From Legionella cherrii (GTDB lineage: Bacteria > Pseudomonadota > Gammaproteobacteria > Legionellales > Legionellaceae), in NCBI RefSeq assembly GCF_900635815.1, contig NZ_LR134173.1, forward strand, positions 3,442,001 through 3,506,000: 64,000 nt of DNA, written 5' to 3'. This document shows, one piece after another, positions 46,422 through 57,200 of this stretch. The stretch's first letter is position 1; each line of letters starts with the position of its first letter. The notes below the pieces were generated by a model. The model saw nothing but the letters and a program-made list of their open reading frames with translations, was not told where the DNA came from and ran no database searches. The translations under genes were made by a program, and so were the position numbers.

Positions 46422-47196
46422 ACCAATCTCCTTTATATTCAATGAGCAAAGGAGCGTGGTCAGAAAAACGGGCTTCCCGAAAAATACGACTGTCAACTAC
46501 ATCCGCAGTAAGGCCAGGAGTAATTACTTGATAATCAATTCTCCACCCCACATTTTTTTCCCATGCACGCCCTCGAAAAGACCACCAGGTATATTGCTCC
46601 TCTTCCTGATTGTGCACACGAAACGCATCAACAAACCCCATAGTCCCAAACAATTCATCCATCCAAGCGCGTTCCTCAGGCAAAAATCCTGAGTTCTTTT
46701 GATTGCCCCGCCAATTTTTCAAATCAATTTTTTTATGAGCAATATTATAATCACCACATAAAATCAGCTCGCGGCCTTCATTTTTTAGTTTTATTAAATG
46801 TTCGGCAAATTGTTTGAGAAAATCATATTTAACCGTCTGACGTTCATCACCACTAGTACCTGAAGGTAAATAAAGTGAGATAATACTGAATTTGGGATAA
46901 TCAAATTGAATGTATCGTCCCTCATTATCACAATAGTCAAAGCCCATCCCTTTCACGACACGATTAGGTTTGTGACGGGCATAAATTGCCACCCCGCTGT
47001 ACCCTTTCTTTTGCGCTGAATAATAGTCACAAAAATAATCGCGTGGATAATATAACTCTTCAGGAATTAATTGCTCCGGTTGAGCTTTCGTTTCTTGAAT
47101 ACAGACAAAATCAGCATCTTGAATTGCAAGCCACTCATTAAATCCATTACGTACCGCTGAACGGATTCCATTGGCATTAAAACTAATTACTTTCAT
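46414..47196 (-). CDS. Exonuclease III family protein (ExoA type), first copy
   Basis: This is a second AP endonuclease/exonuclease: VISFNANGIRSAVRNG, QETKAQPEQL, CGDYNIAHKKIDL and SDHAPLLIEY. The spacing and WSFRGRAWEKNVGWRIDYQ segment place it closer to the ExoA/Xth type than to its neighbour. ATG 47196 is chosen over the GTG at 47205. The two overlapping genes are diverged paralogues, not a recent duplication. Confidence 0.88.
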   Translation of the reverse strand: MKVISFNANGIRSAVRNGFNEWLAIQDADFVCIQETKAQPEQLIPEELYYPRDYFCDYYSAQKKGYSGVAIYARHKPNRVVKGMGFDYCDNEGRYIQFDYPKFSIISLYLPSGTSGDERQTVKYDFLKQFAEHLIKLKNEGRELILCGDYNIAHKKIDLKNWRGNQKNSGFLPEERAWMDELFGTMGFVDAFRVHNQEEEQYTWWSFRGRAWEKNVGWRIDYQVITPGLTADVVDSRIFREARFSDHAPLLIEYKGDWCA

Positions 47197-47218
47197 TTTT
47201 TTCACTTAATATTTATTG

Positions 47219-47250
47219 TATCCTGGTGAAACACAATGAAACCCAGGATA
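47219..47250. terminator. Short hairpin between wrbA and the xth pair
   Basis: TATCCTGG (47219-47226) and CCAGGATA (47243-47250) form a perfect 8-bp stem with a 16-base loop. No T tract follows. Confidence 0.35.
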
Positions 47251-47285
47251 TTATGGTCAAATAATTCTGAGCTGCATCACCCCAG

Positions 47286-47912
<627 letters not shown>

Positions 47913-47983
47913 TTAAAATTAAAAAAACAGTTATTGTTCAGGCCAATACCATGAGCTTACTCACTATAAACTCAACTGTTTCT

Positions 47984-48487
47984 TCAATGTGTGAATTTAA
48001 AATCATACTTTAGTTGTTCTTCTAATTTCATTTCAATAAATTTGATTCGATAATACAAAGATCCTCCCTTTTCAGGTTTTAATATTTTCAAGTCAGAGAC
48101 AATTTCATCCGCAGACTCATAATAATCCTTAACTGATATATTCGCGATAATTTTACTTACCGCTTCAACATGATGTCTATTCCAATGGCCAAAAATAATA
48201 CGCCCAATAAAAGAACCAAAGATGCAACTTTCTTTGGTATAGTCTATAAGCAATGCTTTAATTCTTCTGTAATTAGAATCTCCACCTATTTTATTCCAAA
48301 TCTTGCTATAAGAATCAGGAAAAACTAAAGTAAATTTTGATCGATTAAAAAAAGAATATGCTCTTAGCCCAACACACGAAAAAAAAGAATGAGGTTTAGA
48401 AGGTAACAAACAAGCCTCAGAACCTTTTTCTGTAAAATCAGAATCGTCACTTATTATTGTAGCAATTGAACGCGAATCATAGGACAT
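47984..48487 (-). CDS. Legionella-type orphan with GHWNRHH motif
   Basis: This 167-residue protein has no signal peptide or membrane segment. The centre reads RRIKALLIDYTKE and then IFGHWNRHHVEAVSKII, a pattern that I recall from a short domain repeated at the ends of many Legionella-restricted proteins, several being Dot/Icm substrates; I cannot confirm the family name from sequence alone. The N-terminal 50 residues are Ser-rich and probably disordered. GGAGAAAAAA precedes the ATG. Function unknown. Confidence 0.65.
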   Translation of the reverse strand: MSYDSRSIATIISDDSDFTEKGSEACLLPSKPHSFFSCVGLRAYSFFNRSKFTLVFPDSYSKIWNKIGGDSNYRRIKALLIDYTKESCIFGSFIGRIIFGHWNRHHVEAVSKIIANISVKDYYESADEIVSDLKILKPEKGGSLYYRIKFIEMKLEEQLKYDFKFTH

Positions 48488-48935
48488 TTTTTTCTCCTCC
48501 GTGAGAACAGCAGTTTATAATCACTTCTTAAAATTCCAGATGAATCTTGTGTCTGCTGACCATTCGTCTATCCTGGCCAAAAATGACTTGATCTAATGCA
48601 ATCGATACTCACCTACTTCCTGTATTTGCGTTTCGGTATCTGAAATCTAGTCGTTTTGGCTCAGCCTAGTCAATTGTCAACGGCCCCTAGTCCTTTAAAA
48701 ATTAAATAAGCAAGGGGGAATCTTCTGTCTACTTTACTTAATTTTTGACAATTTTTAGTAGAAAAAGCAAATAAAGGCATACCATAATTTAGAATGGGGG
48801 TAGCAAGTTGAATTATGGACTTATTTTTTAATGAGATAAAATCGTGGGGTCAGCGATTATTTAGACTAGGGTCAGCACAGCGTAACCCGAGATTTTCAAC
48901 CACAATCTTCTCGGGTTACGGCTTAACGCTTCATG
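48488..48935. other. Intergenic gap upstream of the orphan and downstream of hslU
   Basis: No gene is supported here. The left part should hold the promoter of the minus-strand orphan; the right end carries the hslU hairpin. An open frame from 48815 runs into hslU antisense and lacks support. Confidence 0.5.
48881..48920 (-). terminator. Hairpin after hslU
   Basis: CGTAACCCGAGA (48881-48892) and TCTCGGGTTACG (48909-48920) are perfect 12-bp complements, 16 bases after the hslU stop. Confidence 0.6.
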
Positions 48936-50309
48936 TCAAAGAATATAACGAGCCAAATCCTCATCCGCTACAATCTGTCCGAGATTTTTTTCTACATAGG
49001 CCTTGTCAACATGGACTGATTCACCTGATTTATCAGTCGCTTCAAACGAAACAACCTCCAATAATCGCTCCATCACCGTGTAAAGTCTACGCGCACCAAT
49101 ATTTTCTGTACGCTCATTGACTTGCCATGCCACTTCAGCAATACGTCTAATTCCTGTTTCATCAAAAGTTAACGTTAATCCTTCCGTCGCCATCAAAGCG
49201 CTGTATTGCAATGTCAATGAAGCTGTAGGCTCAGTAAGAATTCGAACAAAATCATCCACAGAAAGAGCAGACAACTCAACACGGATAGGTAATCGCCCTT
49301 GCAATTCAGCAATCAAATCAGAGGGCTTGGCTACATGGAATGCCCCAGATGCGATAAATAAAATATGATCGGAACGAATCATACCGTATTTTGTCGTCAC
49401 TGTTGTTCCCTCAACGAGAGGTAATAAATCGCGTTGTACCCCTTCACGCGACACATCCCCGCCGCCTCCATTTTCAGCACGTCGTGCAACTTTGTCCAAC
49501 TCATCAATAAAGACAATACCATTTTGTTCTACATTTTCTATAGCACGAATCTTTATGTCATCTTCATTAATTAATTTAGCAGCCTCCTCTTCACGTAAAA
49601 TTTGCATTGCCTTAGCAATAGTCATTTTACGTGTTTTTGTTCTATGAGTTCCTACTTGTTGGAACATCGATTGCAATTGGCTTGTCATTTCTTCCATACC
49701 AGGAGGAGCCATAATTTCGATGCCTATTGGTGTTGCTGAAATTTCTATTTCAATTTCATTTTCGTCAAGAATTCCCTCACGCAATTGTTTACGGAAAACC
49801 TGTCTGGCCGTGCTATCCTTTTCACTTGGAGTTAAACTGCCACGTGCTGGAGGAAGTAATACATCGAGAACTCGCTCTTCAGCGGCATCTTCAGCCAAAT
49901 GTTCCACCTTCTTCATGGCAAATTCACGCTCTTGTTTTACCGCAATATCTGCTAAATCACGGATAATGGAGTCTACATCACGTCCGACATAACCCACTTC
50001 GGTAAATTTTGTTGCCTCTACCTTGATAAATGGAGCACGAGCCAACTTCGCCAAGCGTCGAGCAATTTCGGTTTTTCCCACACCAGTTGGTCCAATCATG
50101 AGAATATTTTTTGGCATAATTTCATTGCGCAAAGCAGGATCTTTAATGTTCATGCGCCGCCAACGATTACGTAATGCAATTGCTACGGATCTTTTTGCAT
50201 CATCCTGGCCAATAATATATTTATCTAATTCCTGGACAATCTCACGAGGGGTCATCACCTCTCGGATACTCTCATGAAGAGTCATCATTTTACTGTTTTT
50301 CGTTGCCAT
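48936..50309 (-). CDS. hslU: ATP-dependent protease ATPase subunit HslU
   Basis: This 457-residue AAA+ unfoldase has the Walker [10 protein letters not shown], Walker [10 protein letters not shown] and C-terminal LARYIL that opens HslV. It forms a hexamer that feeds substrates to HslV. It overlaps the end of hslV by 20 bases at the ATG 50309, so the pair is coupled in the usual hslV-hslU order. Confidence 0.96.
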   Translation of the reverse strand: MATKNSKMMTLHESIREVMTPREIVQELDKYIIGQDDAKRSVAIALRNRWRRMNIKDPALRNEIMPKNILMIGPTGVGKTEIARRLAKLARAPFIKVEATKFTEVGYVGRDVDSIIRDLADIAVKQEREFAMKKVEHLAEDAAEERVLDVLLPPARGSLTPSEKDSTARQVFRKQLREGILDENEIEIEISATPIGIEIMAPPGMEEMTSQLQSMFQQVGTHRTKTRKMTIAKAMQILREEEAAKLINEDDIKIRAIENVEQNGIVFIDELDKVARRAENGGGGDVSREGVQRDLLPLVEGTTVTTKYGMIRSDHILFIASGAFHVAKPSDLIAELQGRLPIRVELSALSVDDFVRILTEPTASLTLQYSALMATEGLTLTFDETGIRRIAEVAWQVNERTENIGARRLYTVMERLLEVVSFEATDKSGESVHVDKAYVEKNLGQIVADEDLARYIL

Positions 50310-50844
50310 TATTTAATTCTTCTATAGTTAAATTGTTATTGGTATAAATACAAATATCCCCAGCAATAGTTAACGCTTTACGCACTATTTCCATAGCGGA
50401 TAGGTTTGTATTTTCCATTAATGCTCGTGCAGCTGCTTGCGCAAAAGGTCCGCCTGAACCAATAGCAATTAAGCTATGTTCAGGCTCAATCACATCGCCA
50501 TTACCTGTAATAATTAAGGAGGATTTTTTATCTGCTACGGCAAGAACCGCTTCGAGGCGGCGCAACATTCTGTCCGTTCTCCAATCTTTCGCAAGCTCGA
50601 CTGCAGCACGAACTAAATGGCCTTGATGCATTTCCAGCTTACTCTCAAAACGTTCAAAAAGAGTAAACGCATCCGCCGTACCGCCAGCAAAACCCGCAAT
50701 AATTTGATCTTTGTAGAGGCGCCGCACCTTACGTGCATTACCTTTCATCACGGTATTACCTAAAGTTACCTGACCATCTCCGCCGATAACTACCTGATTT
50801 CCGCGTCGTACTGAAAGTATTGTTGTCCCACGAAATTGTTCCAA
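50290..50844 (-). CDS. hslV: HslV threonine peptidase
   Basis: HslV is a two-ring proteasome-like peptidase whose nucleophile is the first Thr of [10 protein letters not shown] place the start at TTG 50844: it gives the usual [11 protein letters not shown] start and lies eight bases after GAGGA. The upstream ATG at 50943 would add 33 mostly hydrophobic residues not seen in the family, which would block the active Thr. [11 protein letters not shown] near the C-terminal third is conserved. Length 184. Confidence 0.93.
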   Translation of the reverse strand: MEQFRGTTILSVRRGNQVVIGGDGQVTLGNTVMKGNARKVRRLYKDQIIAGFAGGTADAFTLFERFESKLEMHQGHLVRAAVELAKDWRTDRMLRRLEAVLAVADKKSSLIITGNGDVIEPEHSLIAIGSGGPFAQAAARALMENTNLSAMEIVRKALTIAGDICIYTNNNLTIEELNNGNEKQ

Positions 50845-51060
50845 AATTAAATCCTCAAATGAAACCGGAATAGCGTACATGGGGATGATAAACAAAAAAA
50901 CAAGGGGTTCAAAATGATAAATTCTAACTGCAAATAATACCACATCACCGTTGTTGCTGAGTAAGCAGCCCTATCTTATGCATAATTCGTTATTGGATTT
51001 ATCCTAAGTTGGCCCATAATTAGATATTGTCTCACTGAAGAGATTTGCTGAATTTTAGGT

Positions 51061-51124
51061 TGGGCCTCGGCCGAACATTTCTTTAAAAGCAAATGGACCG
51101 TTATTTTGTTGGGCCAAGGCCCAA
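51061..51124. repeat. Imperfect inverted repeat upstream of hslV
   Basis: TGGGCCTCGGCC (51061-51072) and GGGCCAAGGCCCA (51111-51123) are near-complements. A second weaker hairpin (CCTGG 51144-51148 / CCAGG 51170-51174) lies beside the end of deoB and may terminate it. Confidence 0.45.
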
Positions 51125-51176
51125 GCTAGAGCTTATATAGATTCCTGGTCACAATCAATTTTGTGAATGCCAGGGA

Positions 51177-52400
51177 TTAGATTAAAAAAGATACACCATT
51201 AGGTAAATTCTCTAATCCTAGATGTTGTGCAATACTTTGCCCTACATCTGCAAAGGTATCTCGACGTCCAATAAAACGGCTCTTAAGGCTTGGTCCATAG
51301 ACTAAAACTGGAATATGCTCTCTGGTATGATCTGAACCAGGAAAAGTAGGATCGCACCCATGGTCTGCCGCAATCACAATAAGGTCGTCAGGCCTTAATA
51401 AAGCCTCAAGCTCTGGAAGTCGCGCATCAAACTCCTCAAGGGCATGCGCATAACCGATTACATCACGTCGATGCCCGAATGAAGAGTCAAAATCTACAAA
51501 ATTAGTAAAAACCAAACTTCCTTCGGGAGCAGTGTTCATCGCAGTCAAAGTGGCGTCAAATAAGGCCATATTACCATCAGCCTTAATGGTTTGTGTTATT
51601 CCCTGATGCGCATAAATATCAGCAATTTTTCCTAGAGCGATTACTTCACGGCCGGCTTCCTTTAAATAATCAAGTAATGTTTTTGCTGGAGGCAAAGTAG
51701 CATAATCCTTGCGATTCGCAGTACGTTTGAATGCGCCTGGTTGTCCTATAAATGGGCGCGCAATCACACGTCCAATCTGATATTCATCGACTAAAGTGCG
51801 GGCAATTTCACAAATATCATATAAGCGCTGCAAACCAAAACTATCTTCATGAGCCGCAATTTGAAAAACACTGTCAGCAGAAGTATAAACTATGGGTTTA
51901 CCACTTCGCATATGCTCCTCACCTAATTCTTCAAGAATTGTAGTTCCAGATGCATGCTTCTCACCAAGTACTCCTGGTAAACCAGCTCGTTGAATCAAGG
52001 TATCAATTAATTCTTTGGGAAAACAAAACGGTTGTTCGGGAAAGTAACCCCATTCAAACGTCACTGGAACTCCAGCTAACTCCCAATGTCCACTCGGAGT
52101 ATCTTTGCCTAAACTCTGCTCTACTGCATAGCCATAATATCCTACAGGTTCAGGAAAAGCAGATAATTCAACAAAGCGCAATCCACTACTGGCTAAGGCA
52201 GCATGATATAGTCCTAATTTGGCCAGATTTGGCAAAGCTAATGGTCCTTGACGTACCCCGGCTTTGTCGCCCTCACCGCGCTCACACACTTGATGGATAT
52301 GAACAAAAGTATTGGCACCTGCATCACCATAGCGAGACGCATCCAAACTAGCGCCTATCCCAAAAGAATCCATGAGTAATATACAAACTCGCCCTGTCAT
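51177..52400 (-). CDS. deoB: Phosphopentomutase
   Basis: DeoB interconverts ribose- or deoxyribose-1-phosphate and the 5-phosphates, linking nucleoside breakdown to central metabolism. The alkaline-phosphatase-superfamily metal site is visible in [11 protein letters not shown] at the start and [19 protein letters not shown] near the end. Length 407 is usual. The start is one base after the stop of the upstream MFS gene, so it belongs to a transporter-transporter-deoB operon. Confidence 0.95.
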   Translation of the reverse strand: MTGRVCILLMDSFGIGASLDASRYGDAGANTFVHIHQVCERGEGDKAGVRQGPLALPNLAKLGLYHAALASSGLRFVELSAFPEPVGYYGYAVEQSLGKDTPSGHWELAGVPVTFEWGYFPEQPFCFPKELIDTLIQRAGLPGVLGEKHASGTTILEELGEEHMRSGKPIVYTSADSVFQIAAHEDSFGLQRLYDICEIARTLVDEYQIGRVIARPFIGQPGAFKRTANRKDYATLPPAKTLLDYLKEAGREVIALGKIADIYAHQGITQTIKADGNMALFDATLTAMNTAPEGSLVFTNFVDFDSSFGHRRDVIGYAHALEEFDARLPELEALLRPDDLIVIAADHGCDPTFPGSDHTREHIPVLVYGPSLKSRFIGRRDTFADVGQSIAQHLGLENLPNGVSFLI

Positions 52401-52401
52401 C

Positions 52402-53682
52402 TTAGTCCTTATTATGTTGGCAGTGTGTTTCTTTTAAACCAAAAAGCATGAAAAAGGCAACTAATAAGCCCACTGGTAAAATAATTGCTGCATATTGGTA
52501 GGCACTCAGTAGATAAACAGGTGTCCCATTAACCAATTGCATTCCACTATGATTCGTCAATAAATAACTAAACAGATTTTGATACACAATGTAACCACCC
52601 TGAGTCAATATCGAAATCACACTGACTGCTGTTGCGGTCATTGCAGGTGGGCTACTCTCAGCGACCAACGCATAACTAATCACTTGTGCTGAGGTAAAAA
52701 ACCCAAGCAAGAAAAATAAAATTGCCATGACGTTATAAGAAACGGGCAGATAAAGTACCGCCAGCAAAGTTAATAAGGAAGCAAGCACGCCTATCTTCAT
52801 GGGCATAATACGTAAACCCATCTTATCAGATATCCAACCAACCAGCGGCGAACCAATGATCGCTCCTAAAAATAACATGCCATTCACCATTGATGCTTGC
52901 GCAGAGCTTATATCCAATCGTTGTACCAAATACAAAGTACCCATCATCGCGCCAAATACTGCAATGGCCATATTCATTAAACTGGCATAAAACGCTGCCC
53001 GTATGTATTGAGTATTAAAATAGGCTTTTTTAGCAGCTGATAGGACGTTAATAGGTTGAGCGACTTGTTTTACTATGTATTGAGGTCTTTCCTTTATCCA
53101 AAAAAACATTAAGACCAACATAGCAAAACCAAGAATTCCCACATTTTGTACTGCTTGGCGCCATCCAACCAGAATAACTAATTTAGTCAAAGGATATTGA
53201 GCCAACATACCACCGGCCATTGCCATCGTGACTATAGCTCCAGTGACCAAAGCCATCCGCTTTGGAGGAAACCAATGAGATGCCAAACGTACAGGGCCTA
53301 GAAAACAGAATGCACTTCCAATGCCGGTGATAAATCGACAAAACAAAGCTAAATAAAAGGAATGAGAGTAAGCCAAAAGAAAAGTACTGGCTACACACAA
53401 AAACATCGCGACTAATAAGGTATTTTTAATTGAAAAACGGTCAAGGACCATTCCAGCAACAAAAAGAAACAATACATTTGAAAGATAATAGATGCTTGAT
53501 AACCAAGCCATTTTATCCGCTTGGATCTTAAAATCCTGCATGATGTTTGCAGCGATGGACGCAAACATATTCCCCTGTATAAATTCATAAAAAAAGAATA
53601 AGGTTGCAGCAAAACACACCATCCAGGGCAGTAGTGACGACTTTAGATCACTATATTCTTGAAACTCATCCACCACTTGCAT
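52402..53682 (-). CDS. Pht-type MFS transporter
   Basis: This 426-residue, 12-segment transporter begins with [16 protein letters not shown] and has [15 protein letters not shown] as motif A and [20 protein letters not shown] in segment 4, the pattern of the phagosomal transporter family of Legionella and Coxiella. PhtC and PhtD of L. pneumophila import pyrimidine nucleosides. The link to deoB here supports a nucleoside substrate. It is the second transporter in the operon. Confidence 0.82.
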   Translation of the reverse strand: MQVVDEFQEYSDLKSSLLPWMVCFAATLFFFYEFIQGNMFASIAANIMQDFKIQADKMAWLSSIYYLSNVLFLFVAGMVLDRFSIKNTLLVAMFLCVASTFLLAYSHSFYLALFCRFITGIGSAFCFLGPVRLASHWFPPKRMALVTGAIVTMAMAGGMLAQYPLTKLVILVGWRQAVQNVGILGFAMLVLMFFWIKERPQYIVKQVAQPINVLSAAKKAYFNTQYIRAAFYASLMNMAIAVFGAMMGTLYLVQRLDISSAQASMVNGMLFLGAIIGSPLVGWISDKMGLRIMPMKIGVLASLLTLLAVLYLPVSYNVMAILFFLLGFFTSAQVISYALVAESSPPAMTATAVSVISILTQGGYIVYQNLFSYLLTNHSGMQLVNGTPVYLLSAYQYAAIILPVGLLVAFFMLFGLKETHCQHNKD

Positions 53683-53695
53683 TTTTACTCCTCAC

Positions 53696-54964
53696 TTATC
53701 GCTTGCAATATGTTTCGCGGGTCAATAACACTGCAATTAAAGCTGCGATCGTAGTTATTGGGAATATCCACATAGCATATTGAAAATCAGCCACAGAATA
53801 CGTTGTCACTGCCGCACCGGCATGATGCGCTATTAACCAACCAAAAAGCACTTGTCCTACGCCGCCGCCGCCCATAATAATCACTGAGGCAATACCTGTC
53901 GCAGCACCTGTATTTTCAGTGGAATTACTTTCAGCCACCAAAGGATAGGAAATTACTTGTGTGCTTGTAAAAAAACCTAAAGCAAAAAAGATAATACTCA
54001 GAGTCGTTTGTGATAAAGCGATGTCCAAGAACAAAGGAATAACCGTGATAAGCGTAGCAATAGCTCCCACGATCATTAAAGGTTTGCGACTTCCTTGGGA
54101 ATCAGACAACCATCCAGCCAATGGACAACCAATGACACTCCCCATAAAAATGAGACTAATAACATTACTGGCGGCCATTTCAGGTAGTTGATGCACCACT
54201 TGCAAATAGCTAGCACCCCATAAAGCACATAAAACCATAATAGGTAGATTAAGAAAAGAAGTATAAAATCCCGCTAGCCAGTTTTGAGAGTTAGATAATG
54301 CTTGAATAAATCCGGAAAGTACTTGTCCTTGATTGCTATTAATCTTGATTGGTGAATCTTGAGGTTTATCGCTTACGATCCAATAAATCCAAAGAAGCAA
54401 AACAGCGCCGACTGCACCATCGATTAACAAAGCCTTACGCCATCCAAATAATTCATAGAGATAAGCAAAAGGAGTATGAGCCATCATTCCACCAACAAAA
54501 GCCATCGTAACCAAAGAGCCTATGACAAGCGCTTGCCTTCTTGGTGGAAACCAATGCGATACCAATACCACACAGGATAAAAAACAAAACGCATTCCCTA
54601 TTCCAGACAGAAAATGACAAAAAGAGGCTAAAATAAATGAGTGAGTTAGCGCAAATCCTACAGTACCCAGGACACAAATAAACATAGCACTTAGAATAAC
54701 GGTTCGCGTAGAAAAACGATCCAGGATAACTCCTGCTGGAAGGAGAAATAGAATATCTGCCCACAGATAAGCGCTGGACATCCAGCTTAATTGAGTTGCA
54801 TCAATACCAAAATCATCCCGTAAAGGCTGATTGATTACATCGAAAATATTGAGCTGAAAAAATTCATATAAAAAAAATAAGCCCGCTGACAGACACACAG
54901 CCCAGGCCATTAAGTCACCACGAGGCACAAAAGTGCTTGAATTCACTGTAATAGATTGCGACAC
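53696..54964 (-). CDS. Pht-type MFS transporter, first in operon
   Basis: This 422-residue paralogue of the next gene shows LFFLYEFFQLNIFDVI, AGVILDRFSTRTVIL and GIGNAFCFLSCVVLVSHWFP. It starts with GTG 54964, five bases after AAGGAG. The two differ enough to have separate substrates. As a pair next to deoB they resemble the PhtC-PhtD arrangement, but the pairing of names to copies cannot be decided from sequence by eye. Confidence 0.82.
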   Translation of the reverse strand: MSQSITVNSSTFVPRGDLMAWAVCLSAGLFFLYEFFQLNIFDVINQPLRDDFGIDATQLSWMSSAYLWADILFLLPAGVILDRFSTRTVILSAMFICVLGTVGFALTHSFILASFCHFLSGIGNAFCFLSCVVLVSHWFPPRRQALVIGSLVTMAFVGGMMAHTPFAYLYELFGWRKALLIDGAVGAVLLLWIYWIVSDKPQDSPIKINSNQGQVLSGFIQALSNSQNWLAGFYTSFLNLPIMVLCALWGASYLQVVHQLPEMAASNVISLIFMGSVIGCPLAGWLSDSQGSRKPLMIVGAIATLITVIPLFLDIALSQTTLSIIFFALGFFTSTQVISYPLVAESNSTENTGAATGIASVIIMGGGGVGQVLFGWLIAHHAGAAVTTYSVADFQYAMWIFPITTIAALIAVLLTRETYCKR

Positions 54965-55118
54965 AGTTACTCCTTATGGCTTAAAAATTGCGCCCGATTA
55001 TATCAAAACTCTAAATGAATTGGTATCTTTATTGAACAAACTTAGCCTTAACCCAAGCGCAACAAGGCCAAACGCTTAGATCACTGCCTTGAATTTCAGT
55101 GAAAATATCCTTTATCTC

Positions 55119-55202
55119 CTACTCTTGAGTGCAACGAGGAATCTCCTATCGTAACAGTGTGGCAACCATGAAGATCCCTGGCTGATCTCGAGATTACGGG
55201 AG
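55119..55202. repeat. Degenerate family B repeat
   Basis: The core contains CGAGGAATCTCCTATCGTAA, AGTGTGGCAACC and GATCCCTGG as in other copies, with eroded ends. Together with the next hairpin it fills the gap between the Pht operon promoter and the glycosyltransferase end. Confidence 0.5.
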
Positions 55203-55247
55203 TAGGAGAAAGTGGCCGTTAGGACGAATAAGAGACTTAATTGTGAG

Positions 55248-55295
55248 AAAAAAACCATCAGCCCTATCCCCTCTCCCAGGAGCGGGAGAGGGGAT
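55248..55295 (-). terminator. Terminator of the glycosyltransferase gene (family A right-type module)
   Basis: ATCCCCTCTCCC (55266-55277) and GGGAGAGGGGAT (55284-55295) form a perfect 12-bp stem; on the minus strand a run of eight T follows about 10 bases later. Confidence 0.6.
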
Positions 55296-55342
55296 TCCTT
55301 TTTAACACAGGGCAGTACCCTCTTTAGGTAATCTACTGTTTA

Positions 55343-56863
55343 TCAATTTCCAGCTTTCTCTGCACAGGATTCTTTTGCTGAAGCCGGAATACGCATCAAG
55401 AATAAAGGTTTATCTCCTGCATAAACACGTTGCACTAGAACCATCTTTGAAAATAAGTCAGGAGAAATATTGTGGGTCTCGAGAGGCTCAACTGCCAAAT
55501 AATTTTCTCGACCATTGCTCAATAAGCCGCAAAGTCTTTTATCACTCAAAGCAAATTTCGCTCTGCCGCCTGAGTAAAATTGTGCTGAGAAATCTGCTTT
55601 GTAATCCCAAAATATCAGATAGCTTCCTGCGACTGGATTTTCTTTTAACCAGGCAGCAACTACGAATTTTTGTGTTTTGGAAACGCCTTGTGGCATTGCA
55701 TTAAATGCAAGAGTTGCCACCAAAAAAATTACCCCGATAACCACAGAAAGTCTAATAAAAAGCTGCTGGGCTTTTACTACAACACCCACTCGATCCCAAT
55801 ATTCTACAAAGAACAACGAAAAAGCTGGAATACTGGGAAAAACATAGGTGTAAATGATATTACTGGAAAATGTAAAAAAGAATAAAGGAACTACGGTGCA
55901 AAGAAAGAAATAACTCAACCATCCATCTTTATCGATGAATACTTTACGTAGATTATGTCGGTATTTAACAAACCAAGCAGCACCTAAAAGACACCAGGGG
56001 AAAATACCACTTGCAGCATAAATCCAAATCATACCCCAAGGTTGCTTATGTGCATAACCATATTTATCGCCACTCCATCCCGGTTTTAAAAATCGGTTAA
56101 AATTCTCACCCACAATAAAATAATTTAAAAACCCAGGTGTACGTATCTCCGCCCAAATATACCAGGGAAGAGCAATAGCAAACATCAATAAGATGCCTTT
56201 TATCCAAGGTAGTCTGTGCCACAAATTACGCCATTCATTTCTTAATAAAACCCAAAAAAAGATGGGCAAGCCTGATAAAACAACAGCAACTGGACCTTTT
56301 GCCAGCAATCCCAGCCCAAGACCTATAAAAAAAACATAAGACCAAGATGTGCTGCTATCAACCACCGCACGCCAAAATGCAACTAAGACAAGAGTAATGC
56401 AAAAGACCAAAGACGGATCAGTCATCACCGTTCCGGCATCAAGGAAAAAATCTAATGTTCCAGCTAGAACTAAAGTGGTGATCATTGCAATAAAAGGCCC
56501 ACTATGTCTTTTAGCCAAATCCCACACAAGCCATAAGGTCGCCAAAGATAAGAGTAACCCAGGTAAACGAACAGCAAACTCATTAATTCCAAAAAGCTTC
56601 ATTGAAAAAGCTGAAAGCCAGGTCGACAAGGGGGGTTTTGCCCAAAAGGGTACTCCATAATCATGTAGTGGGGTGACCCAATTTCCCGTTTCCAACATCT
56701 TACGAGCAATCTCCGCATAACGCGATTCAGAAACATCGTTCAAAGGAATAAAGCACATCGAAATGATTCGACAGACAAGCAGAAAGAGTAATGCAAATAC
56801 AGCATTATTATAAAATTGTTGTTGCAACTGTTTATCGTGTTCGATATTCAAAACGGACCTCAT
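55343..56863 (-). CDS. ArnT-like (GT83/GT39) membrane glycosyltransferase
   Basis: This 506-residue protein has about 11-12 membrane segments. The first periplasmic loop has NDVSESRYAEIARKMLETGN with the Asp/Glu pair of the GT-C fold, and WAKPPLSTWL, both typical of undecaprenyl-phosphate-sugar transferases such as ArnT. It probably adds a sugar from a lipid carrier to lipid A, another glycan or a protein at the periplasmic face. No arn cluster is adjacent, so aminoarabinose transfer is not implied. Confidence 0.82.
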   Translation of the reverse strand: MRSVLNIEHDKQLQQQFYNNAVFALLFLLVCRIISMCFIPLNDVSESRYAEIARKMLETGNWVTPLHDYGVPFWAKPPLSTWLSAFSMKLFGINEFAVRLPGLLLSLATLWLVWDLAKRHSGPFIAMITTLVLAGTLDFFLDAGTVMTDPSLVFCITLVLVAFWRAVVDSSTSWSYVFFIGLGLGLLAKGPVAVVLSGLPIFFWVLLRNEWRNLWHRLPWIKGILLMFAIALPWYIWAEIRTPGFLNYFIVGENFNRFLKPGWSGDKYGYAHKQPWGMIWIYAASGIFPWCLLGAAWFVKYRHNLRKVFIDKDGWLSYFFLCTVVPLFFFTFSSNIIYTYVFPSIPAFSLFFVEYWDRVGVVVKAQQLFIRLSVVIGVIFLVATLAFNAMPQGVSKTQKFVVAAWLKENPVAGSYLIFWDYKADFSAQFYSGGRAKFALSDKRLCGLLSNGRENYLAVEPLETHNISPDLFSKMVLVQRVYAGDKPLFLMRIPASAKESCAEKAGN

Positions 56864-57200
56864 TAAAAAAGCTTCCTGTCACCGGCAAGCAATGTGTATT
56901 AAATAGATACAAACTCAGGTTCGATGTCTTTCATCAAGATGGCATGAATAAATGCACTTAATAAAAATGACTGAAATATTACTCATTATTTAAATTAATA
57001 CAAATTTTTTATATTTTACGATGAAAAATAGCTCAACTATTTGGCCAAATAAAGGGGTTAACGTACTGAATTTAATAATTTTTTCATATAAAGGATAAAT
57101 TGTATAATGAAAATACATGACGAGCGGATTACTTTAGTTTACACTGAGACCTTGTAAGAAGATCTTACATTATTTATCCATTGGACATTTGGAGACTAAC
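56864..57200 (+). promoter_or_regulatory. Intergenic promoter region of the candidate effector
   Basis: This AT-rich gap separates divergent genes. A TATAAT hexamer at 57103-57108 is a plausible -10 box for the effector gene, with no convincing -35 box. I looked for the tandem TTAATATT repeats of PmrA-controlled effector genes and found none that I trust. Confidence 0.35.

Noticed and set aside
48815..49120. 101-codon plus-strand frame
   Set aside because: Antisense to the 3' end of hslU and across its terminator.
55343..56863. True ArnT aminoarabinose transferase
   Set aside because: No arnBCADEF genes are nearby; only the GT-C family can be supported.
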